A program made the position numbers and the translations under genes. A stretch of 64,000 nt of DNA from Xylaria sp. FL1777 (Eukaryota > Ascomycota > Sordariomycetes > Xylariales > Xylariaceae). Location of the stretch: assembly GCA_022578965.1 (NCBI GenBank), contig MU400559.1:186001-250000 (forward strand), written 5' to 3'. Below, piece after piece: positions 11,721-21,968 of this stretch; the stretch's first letter is position 1, and every line of letters starts with the position of its first letter. Under the pieces are notes generated by a model. It did no database searches and was not told the DNA's origin. It saw nothing but the letters and a program-made list of their open reading frames with translations.

Positions 11721-14557
11721 TCAATCCAGTCCTATCCATTCGCCCTCAGAGTCGTCTTGTGACCCAATTACTTCTTGTTCGGTCATCGTTAGCATCTTCA
11801 TTGGCTCATCGTGCCCATTGTTATGACTTTGACTGCTGTTCTCAGTAACTTTAGTATTGGCCTGCCCAAGCAAGTACTCAACCATATAGATGTTTTCATC
11901 GGCTAAGCGTCTAATTTCGTTTTGCATCCTAGCAATAGCTCTAGCAACTATCCGAAGTTCAACATCGACTTTGCTTCGATTTGTAGTCAGCCAGGGACCA
12001 TGTTTGTCTACCAGAGCCTTGATCCAGAGCATGCAGAACTCAATATGGGGCGACTCTTCTGTCTGAGCAGCTACAAACCGTAATAGCCTTGCTACGTAGA
12101 CAGTGGGAAATTGTTCAACCACCAATGGAATGTCAGGATATGGTATAGCTTGGAATATCCTCTTAATTAAACCCACTTCGTTTAGCCGGAACGCCATCAC
12201 AAGGGCCTTGAGGTAGTCTTTTTCATTCTCGAGAACTGCAAGAGTCGAAGCGGGTGTAATTTCCATATTCAAGTCGAAAGGATCAAACTGTAGTTCGTTG
12301 TCAAGGCTGTAAATGAGAAGTCCTTCGGTGGAAGCGGCGCAAAAAGATGTACCTGCCGGTGAGAATGCCACGCCAGTCACCTTGACTTCTGGTAACGCCT
12401 TTCTGGCTGAAGGATCACCCCCACGCTTGGATCCAGGAAGAGAATTATCCCTTTGTCCGTCCCGATCTGAGTCTCCTTCATCGTCGAGTAGGCCTTCAGG
12501 GCCAGCTTCCGTAAGAAGCTTGCTGTTCAGGAACTCCTGAGTGCCTGATAATGAAAGATTGACGCTGACAGTAAACTTCTTCAGTAGAACCATAGTGCTA
12601 ACAGAATATAAGCAAATGTACTTGCTGCTCCCACCTGCCAGTAGACAGCTGCCATCTGTGCTATATTTTATGGTGCCGAAACTCTTCGTGCCTGAGACGT
12701 TCGCCGCCGTTCTGCGATCTGTTACTTTTCGGCCACCAGAGACATCTCGCCGACCATCAAGTCCAGACACTTGCTCGGCCTCCGAGATAGACCAGAAAGT
12801 TAACTGGCCATCCAAGGTGGAGACGGCCAGTTGTTCTGAGTCTGGTCGAATGGCAACGTCTAGTACGTCTGCTTGAAGCTGTAAAGGCTCACTCGTCTGC
12901 GTGCGGCCAAAAATGGACCATAGTCGAGCCGTGCGGTCCCAGCTGCCGCTGACCAATAAACCGCCGTTGGGAGCAAAGGCTAGTGATGATATGGGGCCCT
13001 CGTGTCCTGCTAACTGATCGAGCAACTGACCAGTCTGTACGGACCAGATATGGATATCGAAAGAGTCTATGGAGCCTGCTGCAACGACTTCCCCGCTCGG
13101 ATCCACCGTCATACAAGAAAACGAGAGCCTCGTTGGCGCTGTGAATGTCCTGAAGTTTCGAAATCTTATGAGATCCCACGCTCGGATTGAACCGTCCAAG
13201 CTTGAAGTGAACAGTACATTGCCTTTCTTTGCGAATTCGCATGCCGTAACGCCGCTCGTGTGCTCGGTGAATGTAACAATGCAAAACCCAGAGTCTACGT
13301 CCCATACTTTGATTTTACCGTCATCGGCAGTGGTGATGATACGTTTTCCGTCTGGGGAGTAGACGAGTGAGTTCATGGAGTCGAAATGACCTTGTTGCTT
13401 GAGGATATAGGACTCCGATTGCCATTCCCAGACCAGGAGCTGCCCAAGCTTGGATGCGCCGAAGGCTAACCACTCCCCACTATTGTTGATTGTCACGAAA
13501 TCGATTTCGTTCTGGGATATGCTGAGAGTGTGGATCGGATTGAAATCGGGCATTTCGTACAGACCAAAAATGCCGTTGGAGAAGCCTGCAACTAATAAAT
13601 TTGTGCCGGGGTGGAATGCGGCGCATCTGACATGCGCGTTGTTCTGCATGAAATAATGCCTCTGCACAATTCTCCAGCGCATACCATCGTCATTAGCGTC
13701 CGCCATCTCTTCATCCTCGTCAGGAGGCGGTGCATCGGGGTGCCTGGTATACTGCCAATCGAAGACTGCGCCGTCTTTGCTCACGGTATAGATGGTTTCC
13801 TGATCTTTTGAAAACCAAGCGCCAACGACAGCCTGCTTATGCCCAGACAGCACAGTTGGCGTGAACCCCTCTTCGGCATTGAGGCTCCATATTCGAACGG
13901 TCAAATCCTTGGAGGCCGTCAAGAAAAATCTCGAATCGTTGGACCATTCTATATGGCGCACATCGTCGAAGTGACCCGTATGAGTATGATGGCGCACAAA
14001 CGGTGCAAACTCTAGCCCGCCTTCAGGGCTCGAGTCAGGCGTTGAAGGGACCTGCCATACTTCGGTCTTGCGACCCAGTCCGACGGCAAAATGACGCCCC
14101 GAGGGGGAGAAAGCAAGCGCAGTGACGGGCGACCGGAGGGAGAAGTGATAGATGGGTATCCGACGCGTGACATTGGTCAAGATGGCGTGACCGTCTTCGT
14201 CGACGGAGAATAATAGATTGCCCCGCGGTGTCAGACCTATTCTCGAGATGTTCTTTCGGTGCGCGAATGGGAGAGTATGTGACTTGTTTCTAGTGATAAA
14301 AAGAAGCACTTTAGCGTTCATGCCATAGTGAATATCGGAAGGGGGGTTTGACTAACTCGACGAGGTTGAATACGGTGACCCTGTTTCCGACGGGGGAGAA
14401 GAGGCAGGTCCCGTCTGGGCTGAACAAGAGGTTCCCTTGACAGTAGACGGTTCCAAGCAGGTTGGAGAACTGAGAGTGGTGATATTAGCATTTGCAACGA
14501 ATCTATGGGTTGGTTTAAGAGGAAGTGCACTCGACTTACCTTGAAATCTGTCTTCAT
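11721..14557 (-). CDS. PWP2/Utp1, U3 snoRNP WD-repeat protein
   Basis: About 899 aa (yeast Pwp2 is 923). Exons are 14557-14540 (only 18 nt), 14469-14357 and 14289-11721; introns are 70 and 67 nt. The start MKTDFKFSNLLGTVY followed by SPVGNRVTVFNL matches the conserved Pwp2 N-terminus, which confirms both short exons. WD repeats fill residues about 50-640 (several GHxxxVxxxxFS...WD blocks such as HVSGVT/GHEGPISSLAFAP). The C-terminal Utp12 helical domain follows (LALVMAFRLNEVG region, about 720-850). Known role: a core component of the UTP-B module of the small-subunit processome, needed for 18S rRNA maturation in the nucleolus. An Asp/Glu/Arg-rich loop (GDSDRDGQRD) interrupts the second propeller. 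It is divergent from the septin gene. Confidence 0.96.
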
Positions 14558-15340
14558 CGTGCTATATGTCCATCCTATTAAAGAGTCTATTGCCTGTGTA
14601 ATTGTTTCCTAGGTAAGTAAGTATCTTTACACTCTTCGAGCCGAACTTTTTTGACCTCTTATCAACGATAAGAAATTTGAAGCTGGGTTAAGTAGAAGTA
14701 CATTACCTAGGAACTTATCCGATAGCATTATTATGTACCAATTAGAACTCGTACTTGGTACCTAGATGCCGATGACCCCAGGCTTTATTCCCGTTCGGGT
14801 AAAGTGTCACGACTACTTGCTACACAAGGTACTTAGGTAAGCTTCGATACCTCAGCCTCTAACGGATCTCAGGTTTACGATTGGTAGGCGAGGGTGGCCA
14901 AAGCTTTCCGTGTTTCAAAGCTCTAAACCATAACGGGAGCAGTCGGATCCTGTTCTTCGTCGGCTGGCACTAGAGAAAGGGGAGCACAGCAGGGGGACTC
15001 CACCGCCAGTTGGCACCACCCCCAATTACCTTCGGTACCTACTGAAACCCCTGCCAACTCCTGGTAGTTGCTATGTGTGCCTAAGGAAATTTGCTAACAC
15101 GAAGATTGGAAGGGCCTTCCCCTGAAGCATGAGCTGTCTAGCACCACTTGACCCCGTCAACAATCCCATCAACACTGCTGTTCCTGAAAGCTTGTGCTAG
15201 CCAACGACTATCACATCTTGCACACACGCACACACACCAACCATAGCCTGTCTTGTTCCTGTTCTTTGAGAACTTCACCCTCCACCTACGTCCACCCGGG
15301 TTCTGGCCCTCTGTCGAGAATAGTTGCCTCTCTCCCCAAC
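14558..15340. promoter_or_regulatory. Bidirectional upstream region of PWP2 and CDC12
   Basis: 783 nt between divergent starts. It contains several TACCTAGG-type islands (around 14600-14850) and a pyrimidine-rich, CACACA-containing leader (about 15210-15340) directly before the septin ATG, as is common at strong constitutive fungal promoters. Confidence 0.5.
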
Positions 15341-16678
15341 ATGCCTCCTGCCACCGCCGAAAGCGCGTCGCCAATTGGCATTGCCAATTTGCCCAACCAG
15401 CGACACAAGATCGTTGCCAAGAGGGGTGCTGCCTTCACCATCATGGTGCGTACTTGAATCCATGCTCTTCATGCCATGAGCTTTGCTGACATACCGCCTT
15501 CAAACAAGGTTGCTGGTGAATCCGGCCTGGGCAAGACGACCTTCATCAACACGCTCTTCTCGACCACCATCAAGAACTACGCCGACCACAAGAAACGTCA
15601 CCAGAAACAGGTCGACAAGACTGTTGAGATTGAGATCACCAAGGCTGAGCTGGAGGAGAAGTTCTTCAAGGGTAGTTGCTCTTTTTTCCTGGCTACCATG
15701 TGTCACTTGCTGAACTAGGCCCCGATTTGCAGTCCGCCTCACCGTTATCGACACCCCGGGCTTCGGCGACTACGTTAACAACAAGGACTCATGGATGCCC
15801 ATTATCGAGTTCTTGGACGACCAGCACGAGTCTTACATGCTCCAGGAGCAACAACCTCGCCGTCAGGACAAGATCGATCTCCGTGTCCATGCATGCCTCT
15901 ACTTCATCCGACCCACCGGTCACACCCTAAAGCCCTTGGACATCGAGGTCATGAAGAGACTGTGCTCACGCGTGAACCTGATTCCTGTTATTGCCAAGGC
16001 TGATACCCTGAGTCCCGCTGATTTAGCCAAATTCAAGGCCAGAGTATGTTGCTCCAGTCTCCCCAGTATAATCTATTTCGTTCTAACCGTTTGCCGTGAT
16101 AGATCCGGGCTGTCATTGAGGCGCAAAACATCAAGATCTACCAACCCCCGGTCGAGGAGGATGACGAGGCTGCCGCTCAGCATGCTCGAAGCTTGATGGC
16201 CGCAATGCCTTTTGCTGTCATCGGCTCCGAGAAGGACGTTAAGACTGGTGATGGCCGCATTGTCAAAGGTCGCCAGTACTCGTGGGGTGTTGCCGAAGTC
16301 GAGAACGAGGACCACTGCGATTTCAAGAAGCTCCGCTCTATCCTTATCCGTACCCACATGCTGGACCTCATCCACACTACCGAGGAGCTGCATTACGAGG
16401 CCTACCGCGCCCAACAAATGGAGACACGCAAATTCGGCGAGGCACGCCCCCGCAAGTTGGACAACCCCAAGTACAAGGAGGAAGAGGAGGCGCTTCGAAA
16501 GCGCTTCACCGAGCAGGTCAAGATTGAAGAGCAGCGATTCCGACAGTGGGAGCAGAAGCTTATTGCTGAGCGGGACCGCCTCAACAAGGATCTCGAACAA
16601 ACACATGCCCAAATCAAGCAACTCGAGACCGAGCTCGAACAAATGCAGGGCAGCGTCGCCCGTAGCGGTCGGCGTTAA
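15341..16678 (+). CDS. Septin, Cdc12 type
   Basis: 384 aa from exons 15341-15445, 15509-15671, 15733-16043 and 16103-16678 (introns 63, 61 and 59 nt). The start MPPATAESASPIGIANLPNQ with the NLPNQRHKIV polybasic stretch is the Cdc12/AspC pattern. GTPase motifs: G1 GESGLGKT (38-45), G3 DTPGFGD (96-102), G4 AKAD (177-180). The septin unique element is present (about 240-310), and a coiled coil (about 315-380, RKRFTEQVKIEEQRF...) ends the protein. Role: a subunit of hetero-oligomeric septin filaments at the septum and hyphal tip that scaffold cytokinesis. It converges on the PDK-type gene. Confidence 0.96.
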
Positions 16679-17358
16679 GCTGACCACCCCTATCCTATTC
16701 GCTATTCTCACGTGGTTCCGTCTAAACTTAATCCACAATCTCCATATAGCAGGGAGTGGGTGGTTTATGATACCCAATTCCTGCGCCCGCTTAAGCTTAA
16801 TAACTGAAGTTGGCTTTTCATAGCCGATATATGCTTAGGAGCTAATTTGAGTCTGTCTTATGAAACAAGGATCGATCGTGAGAGAAGAGGGGAGTGGGAC
16901 AGGAAATGGAGCCAAATAAATAATCATTCTATTGTTCCTGGTAATTAGGACTATGAAGCGTTCTGGCATGTCGAGACGAGAGAAAAAGACCAGGCGTCGT
17001 TCAAGATATTTCTCATTAGCGGGCGCGCTTTAAAGTAGCATCCCCACCGTTTGTTCAGTGCAGTTAGGTTTAGTTGACGATGTAATCAAGATTTTCTTAC
17101 GATACCATTCAGTAAAAATGACAATCATATTTTACGAGTCTCATGATCACGAATTTTGCTTTTCAGTTCGGCAAAGATGAATGAAAAATAATCACGAACT
17201 CATTTCTTTACAGGGTTTATCGTAGCAATTAGGCCTCTTTCGAGGGCGTATAAATATATATACTGGTTTTACTTCCATCGGGTTATTTATCAAGGAGACT
17301 AAGCTTGGCTCAGTTATATATACTCTCGGGCGTTGGAAGACGGTCCTAGTCCGATTTA
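16679..17358. other. Convergent 3' spacer (CDC12/PDK)
   Basis: 680 nt of AT-rich sequence shared by the two 3' ends, probably 3' UTRs and polyadenylation signals. No gene is seen. Confidence 0.6.
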
Positions 17359-19134
17359 CTATACAGCATCCATGGCGGCCCGTGTAGCAAGTTGTTCGTT
17401 TTTGTTTCCGAGCTTTGAGATCTGTAGGAAAGCGTCGACGCCATATCCCTCCAAACTGTGCAGTTCGAGGCTTCCAGCCCAGTACTCAGCGTAGACGCGG
17501 CTCAAGGGCAGGCTTATACCGAGACGAAGGTTCGGGGGCCGCGTTGAGAGAGTCGTCAGCGAGCCATTGTGGTTATCCGAGGTATACAAATTGGAATCTA
17601 CGCGTGAATGTCTGTCAGGGAACAAGTTTTGGAGTCCGGAGACGTTGCCGTCGACTCGAAGTTCCTGGAGTGTGGCGGCCATCAACGGAACCTGGCCCAG
17701 ATTCTCAAGTCGCTGAGGCGTCGAGGGACCTTTCCCAAAGGACCAGAGGTGAGGGAGCATGTCTCGCGAGATGCCACCACCGCGATCTGAAATTCGGATG
17801 ATGACGTGCTGCTGAGCCTCACACAAGGTGACCTCGATGGGCGGGGGCTTTTCGCCGTTCTTATTAGGACTCTTGGCGTGATGCTCAACTACCGCCTGTA
17901 TGGAGTTCCGCAGCAGCTCGCCAATGATGAACTCGAGATGGCTGAGGATGTAGGGGAAATTCACCTCCAGATCTCCGTCTACCCGGATCTCGGGAATCGC
18001 GGCATCAGGCCCATAGGCAGAGCGTGCTAAATCTTGTACAGCCCGCCCACAACGCTCGACAACATCCCGGGCCACACATTTGAGAAACACCTCCCCGATA
18101 AAGTCAGACTCGGAGAGTTTCGCTCCCGGTGAGAACCAATCCGAGTTGAATGTTTCGGTTAATGCAAGGTGCTGTTCAGCAATGACGCGACGGGAAATGC
18201 GCTATCATAAGATAGAGAGGTTAGCTGCTTAGATCATTGAATCTGCTTGTCTCTCCATCTTATCCCAACATTCTTTTGTATATGTGTAAACACCATCGGG
18301 GATGACATACAGATCGTAAAATGGTGTTCATGAAGCGGTCGAGCTCCGCTACCGGCATCAAGCCGTTACACTCCAAAATCCCCATAGCCAGTTTGGGAAT
18401 AACACTCAGATGGGCACGCAGCATGCCGGCGATGACCGAGCAGAATTTGTCATTGTCCTCCAACGTCTTAATTTCCTTGACCCGTCGGAAGCTATCGAAG
18501 GCTGTATAATATAGTTCGTAGACATCGCTTATATGGCGATTCGTCACAACGACATAGGGGAGGCGTTGCATATCACGAATACGGTGGGATATTCTATGGA
18601 TTCGATGTGTGAGCAATAATGTCGTCTTGTTTGCTTCGACTGTTCAAATGGCCACAAAGCAGAAGCAGCGTACCTCGTGGGAAGCTCGGTTCGTACATAG
18701 TTAGCTGAGCTGATGAGCCTTGCCTCTGTCAGAGACCGCCCAAAGACCATCAGCTGTCGCAAACTTATGGGCCGGGCCTCTTTTGCTACCCATCTGTGTA
18801 TCAAGCACAGGCACGTTGTCAGTTACATGAAACCAAGGCGTGCAGGGAGGATACGAAGAAGCTCGACAACATACTCGTCGAGGGCTTGCACAGGTCTCCA
18901 TCTGGCGGTTGTGTATGTGTATCTCTGGCCGTCGGTTCTCCCAAGGCGGGTTGGGTCAATGCGTGGCCTGCATATGATAGCACGTGGTCGAGGCGTCCAG
19001 CCTGTCGTGGCTGGTGTGGTTGCTGTGGTTGCGGTGGTTGCTGTTGTGGTTGTCGAGATGGAGGAGACCTGTGCCGAGGAACAGACACTCAACCGGAAGG
19101 TTTTGGTGGCATTCTGCACCGCGAAGGGTAGCAT
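17359..19134 (-). CDS. Mitochondrial PDK/BCKDK-type protein kinase
   Basis: About 501 aa from exons 19134-18875, 18793-18674, 18593-18311 and 18201-17359 (introns 81, 80 and 109 nt, all in phase). The alpha-ketoacid dehydrogenase kinase fold is seen as PISLRQL, SANYVRTELPTRI, LPYVVVTNRHISDVYELYY and RISRRVIAEQH in the N-terminal helical bundle. The GHKL ATPase domain has N-box ELLRNSIQA (316-324), G1 DRGGG (360-364) and a GIG-like G2 (LRLGISLPLSR). It phosphorylates and inactivates pyruvate or branched-chain 2-oxoacid dehydrogenase in the matrix. The first about 85 residues are basic, with a Thr/Ala/Pro run (about residues 32-50) encoded by ACC/ACA repeats, a plausible mitochondrial presequence. 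PDH versus BCKDH specificity is not decidable here. Confidence 0.9.
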
Positions 19135-20848
19135 GCCGGCAGTTCCATGCCAGGACGCGTAGGATCAGATCAGACCAGCAACTCAATGCAAATCAGCCCA
19201 GTTCAATTCACCAGGAAACGCAAAGCAGCAGTAGTGGGAAGTGGTGGGTTGCAGACAATGGGTTGATATGTATGCATCAAAGGCATGGACTTACTTCATG
19301 GAGGTACCTACCTACTTCCTTAAGACCCTAAGTTAGGTCTACCCAATATAGGCCGGCACCTACATAAGGTAGCATGTTTAGGCCCTCTCCAAATACCTAG
19401 GAGGTAGTGCCTCACATGTTAATGATGCCACCAAAACCCGTTAGTCACAAGAGCAGTTGCCGATTTCGCAGCGCCAGCTATTGGAGGAGCTTCCAGCTTC
19501 CCCCTCCCAGCACAAGTACCTGCGGTTTACAATGCCCATATAAGTAAGGTATTATACTTTTTATTTGAACACACAGACATGTAAGTACCTGCCTTAGGAA
19601 GTAGGTAGGTAGCCTAATATGTATAGCAATGTGTATATATAGGTACCTAGTCTTGTATTCCGCTGCCAATTAGACTCAGATACAGTAGAAAGTGTTAACT
19701 ATCGCATTACCAATCAACATAACACCAGGTATTAGATTAACTACGCAGTAGGTAGGTACCTGGGGTAGCTATTTTCATGCAGTACCTAATGCAAGTCTCA
19801 TAATAAAGCAGGAAACAGGTAGCAACTCCCTACCATATAAGCATCGTAGTCGGAGAGTTATTCTAGATGTTTGCAGGGAGGTTGTTGAGGGGCTTACAAG
19901 GTTATGCCTACCTACCTAAGGTACCATTGAGCCTTTTCAGTGCAACTTAGTACTCGGGGACTTAGACCTTGTTCAATGTTGATTCTCTTCCTGTCACTTA
20001 AATCTATTCCTTCCAATGAGGCACTCATATCTAAGTACCTTGTAAGACTTACCAGATTTACTGCTGTATGTTTCAATTTGGATGTACCTCAATAGCCCTA
20101 ATAGAAAGGCTGCTCTTTGCCCTTCTAAGCTTTCATGGCTTTTTAAAACAACCCTTACAGACGTCATCACAGCATTTACCAAATCAACTTTATTCGTCAG
20201 CGGGGTTGAAACGTGACTGCGCTAGCCTAGAGTACTTTTTTTTTTCCCAACTAGTCAGAAGCAAAACTTGGGTGAGATGAAGACAAATACGATACTCTAA
20301 ACTTATGCTCTGGACAGGAAGGTCTGAACTAATCAATCGCCACTCTCTGTCCGGTGGTGGATAGGTAACAGACAGAAACCCATTTAGGTCCTCCAGTGCA
20401 AATCATGTCATCACATTGTCTAGCCTCATGCATAGCAGCAGTTACCAATGACGAACCAAACCGCCACCATGGAAGTGTCTAGTACGCGTCGCGCGCCCTT
20501 CTGTAGTGCTTGCATAGGCGTATCCGGTACGTCTGGCACATTTGCGTAGGTGATGGGACCAACACAGTGAAGTACCTGGATAGGTAGCCTGACGGGGGCC
20601 TTGTCAGCCAACCAAGCAGTCTACAATGTATACATAACACCTACCTACCTACTAAACTAACATTGTCATTATCGTACGAAGATAAGATACTCGCCAATGT
20701 GCGGCATTCACAATTCATCAGCAAGTACCCGTCTCACATGTGTGATTTACCTATGTACGTAGCCAAGTTACTTACATACTTATGTACCTACAGTAGTCTT
20801 CAGTGGCGTGCCCCCAGAAACAACCTTAGTAGGTCTAGGTAAGTAGGT

Positions 20849-20878
20849 ACAGCAGTACAGCACAGCACAGCACAGCCC
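20849..20878. repeat. CAGCA tandem tract
   Basis: Short CAGTACAGCACAGCACAGCA-type microsatellite in the UBP15 upstream region. Confidence 0.7.
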
Positions 20879-21307
20879 ACCCAGCGCTGCAACCAGCTCC
20901 ACCCGTCTGGTCCCATTCATTGTGTGCTCAGCACCGAGCCCTGTCTGCCTTGTCTTCTCCAGCAAGCAAAGAATCTACTGCAGAAGCACCGCGCTCCCGA
21001 CAAGCTTCACTCACTGCCTTCTGCCTCTCTTAGCCTGGTCCTCTCGAGTCAAGTGCTTTCTTTCTGGCTTCCTCTTCTGCCTCTTCTTCCTCTTCCCGTT
21101 GTCTCCCCTCCTCCTCCGCCGCCGCGTCATTCCTCCCCGTGCCTCTTCTGTATCTTTACTTCCCATTGTCCTCGATGCTCCCATCCCACGCCGTAGACAC
21201 ATCCCATAATCCGGCAGAGCGCAACGCACGTCTCCCCCTCGCCTCCCGCATCCCCCGTCGTCATTACTTACTAGCGACTTTGACTGGCTCTCTCGAACCC
21301 CACCATC

Positions 21308-21372
21308 TGTGACCATTATTACCATTATTACCATTATTGTCTTTACTGCCTTTTACTGCCTTTACTGCCATC
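21308..21372. repeat. ATTACC and TTTACTGCC tandem units
   Basis: Three ATTACC(ATT) units followed by two to three (TT)TTACTGCC units, embedded in the pyrimidine-rich UBP15 leader. Confidence 0.7.
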
Positions 21373-21968
21373 ATTGCACGCCTGCCCATACCATTGAGAG
21401 GTATTATCTGCCTGTTCTCTGCCTTCTGCTCTCGGCAACGCTCATGTGTTGTCCCTGCGCCTGTAATCACCTAGTCTTTGCCAAGCAGCACGCCGCTGCT
21501 ATTGCTGTTGCTCCTCCTGGCCCATTGTGTCGTGTTGCGTCTCTGCCTACCTACATTGGTAGCAGGTCCAGTCGTCGTTGTCGCCGTCTGCCATCCCGCT
21601 TCCCGCCCTCCCACCGCTCTCACCCTCTGCAGAAATGGTGAGCCCACCTAGTCTTCAATTTACTCTCCTGCCTTCTCGCAGCTGCTCCTCTCCGTCCTTG
21701 TTTCTTGCAGCTATTTCTTGGCTCCTAGCTAGTCTCTAGATCAGCCCTCTTTCTTTCCAACTCCTCCTAACTTGACTTTGCTGTACTACTAGTCGATCTG
21801 TCATTGGGGGGCCTAACTCTTGTATATAATCTTCTACCTGCTGCGCTATTCTCGATATTGACATCTGCGTCGGCCTTCGTCCCGAGTGTCCCGCTGCAAA
21901 TCTTCCTAAGTAGACTGACAAATCTTCTTGTTCAGAGCTACGATCCAGAGATCCACTCCCCGAACGAC

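Larger units (their letters stand above)
19135..21968. promoter_or_regulatory. Long divergent upstream region (PDK-type / UBP15)
   Basis: About 2.8 kb with no supported gene. The first half is rich in TAGGTAGGTACC islands (19300-20850). The second half (about 20980-21640) is a strongly pyrimidine-rich leader with ATTACC and TTTACTGCC tandem units (21308-21372). A possible one-codon first exon of UBP15 sits at 21635-21637 (ATG followed by the donor GTGAGC). Confidence 0.5.

Noticed and set aside
18823..18874. PDK-type first exon extended to an ATG TAA stop
   Set aside because: A consensus GTATGT donor at 18874 joins in phase to the conserved kinase exon; the alternative downstream GT would leave a 33-nt intron.
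20922..21641. Overlapping 90-110 codon frames upstream of UBP15
   Set aside because: They arise from pyrimidine-rich leader sequence (Leu/Pro/Ser-rich translation) and lack motifs.
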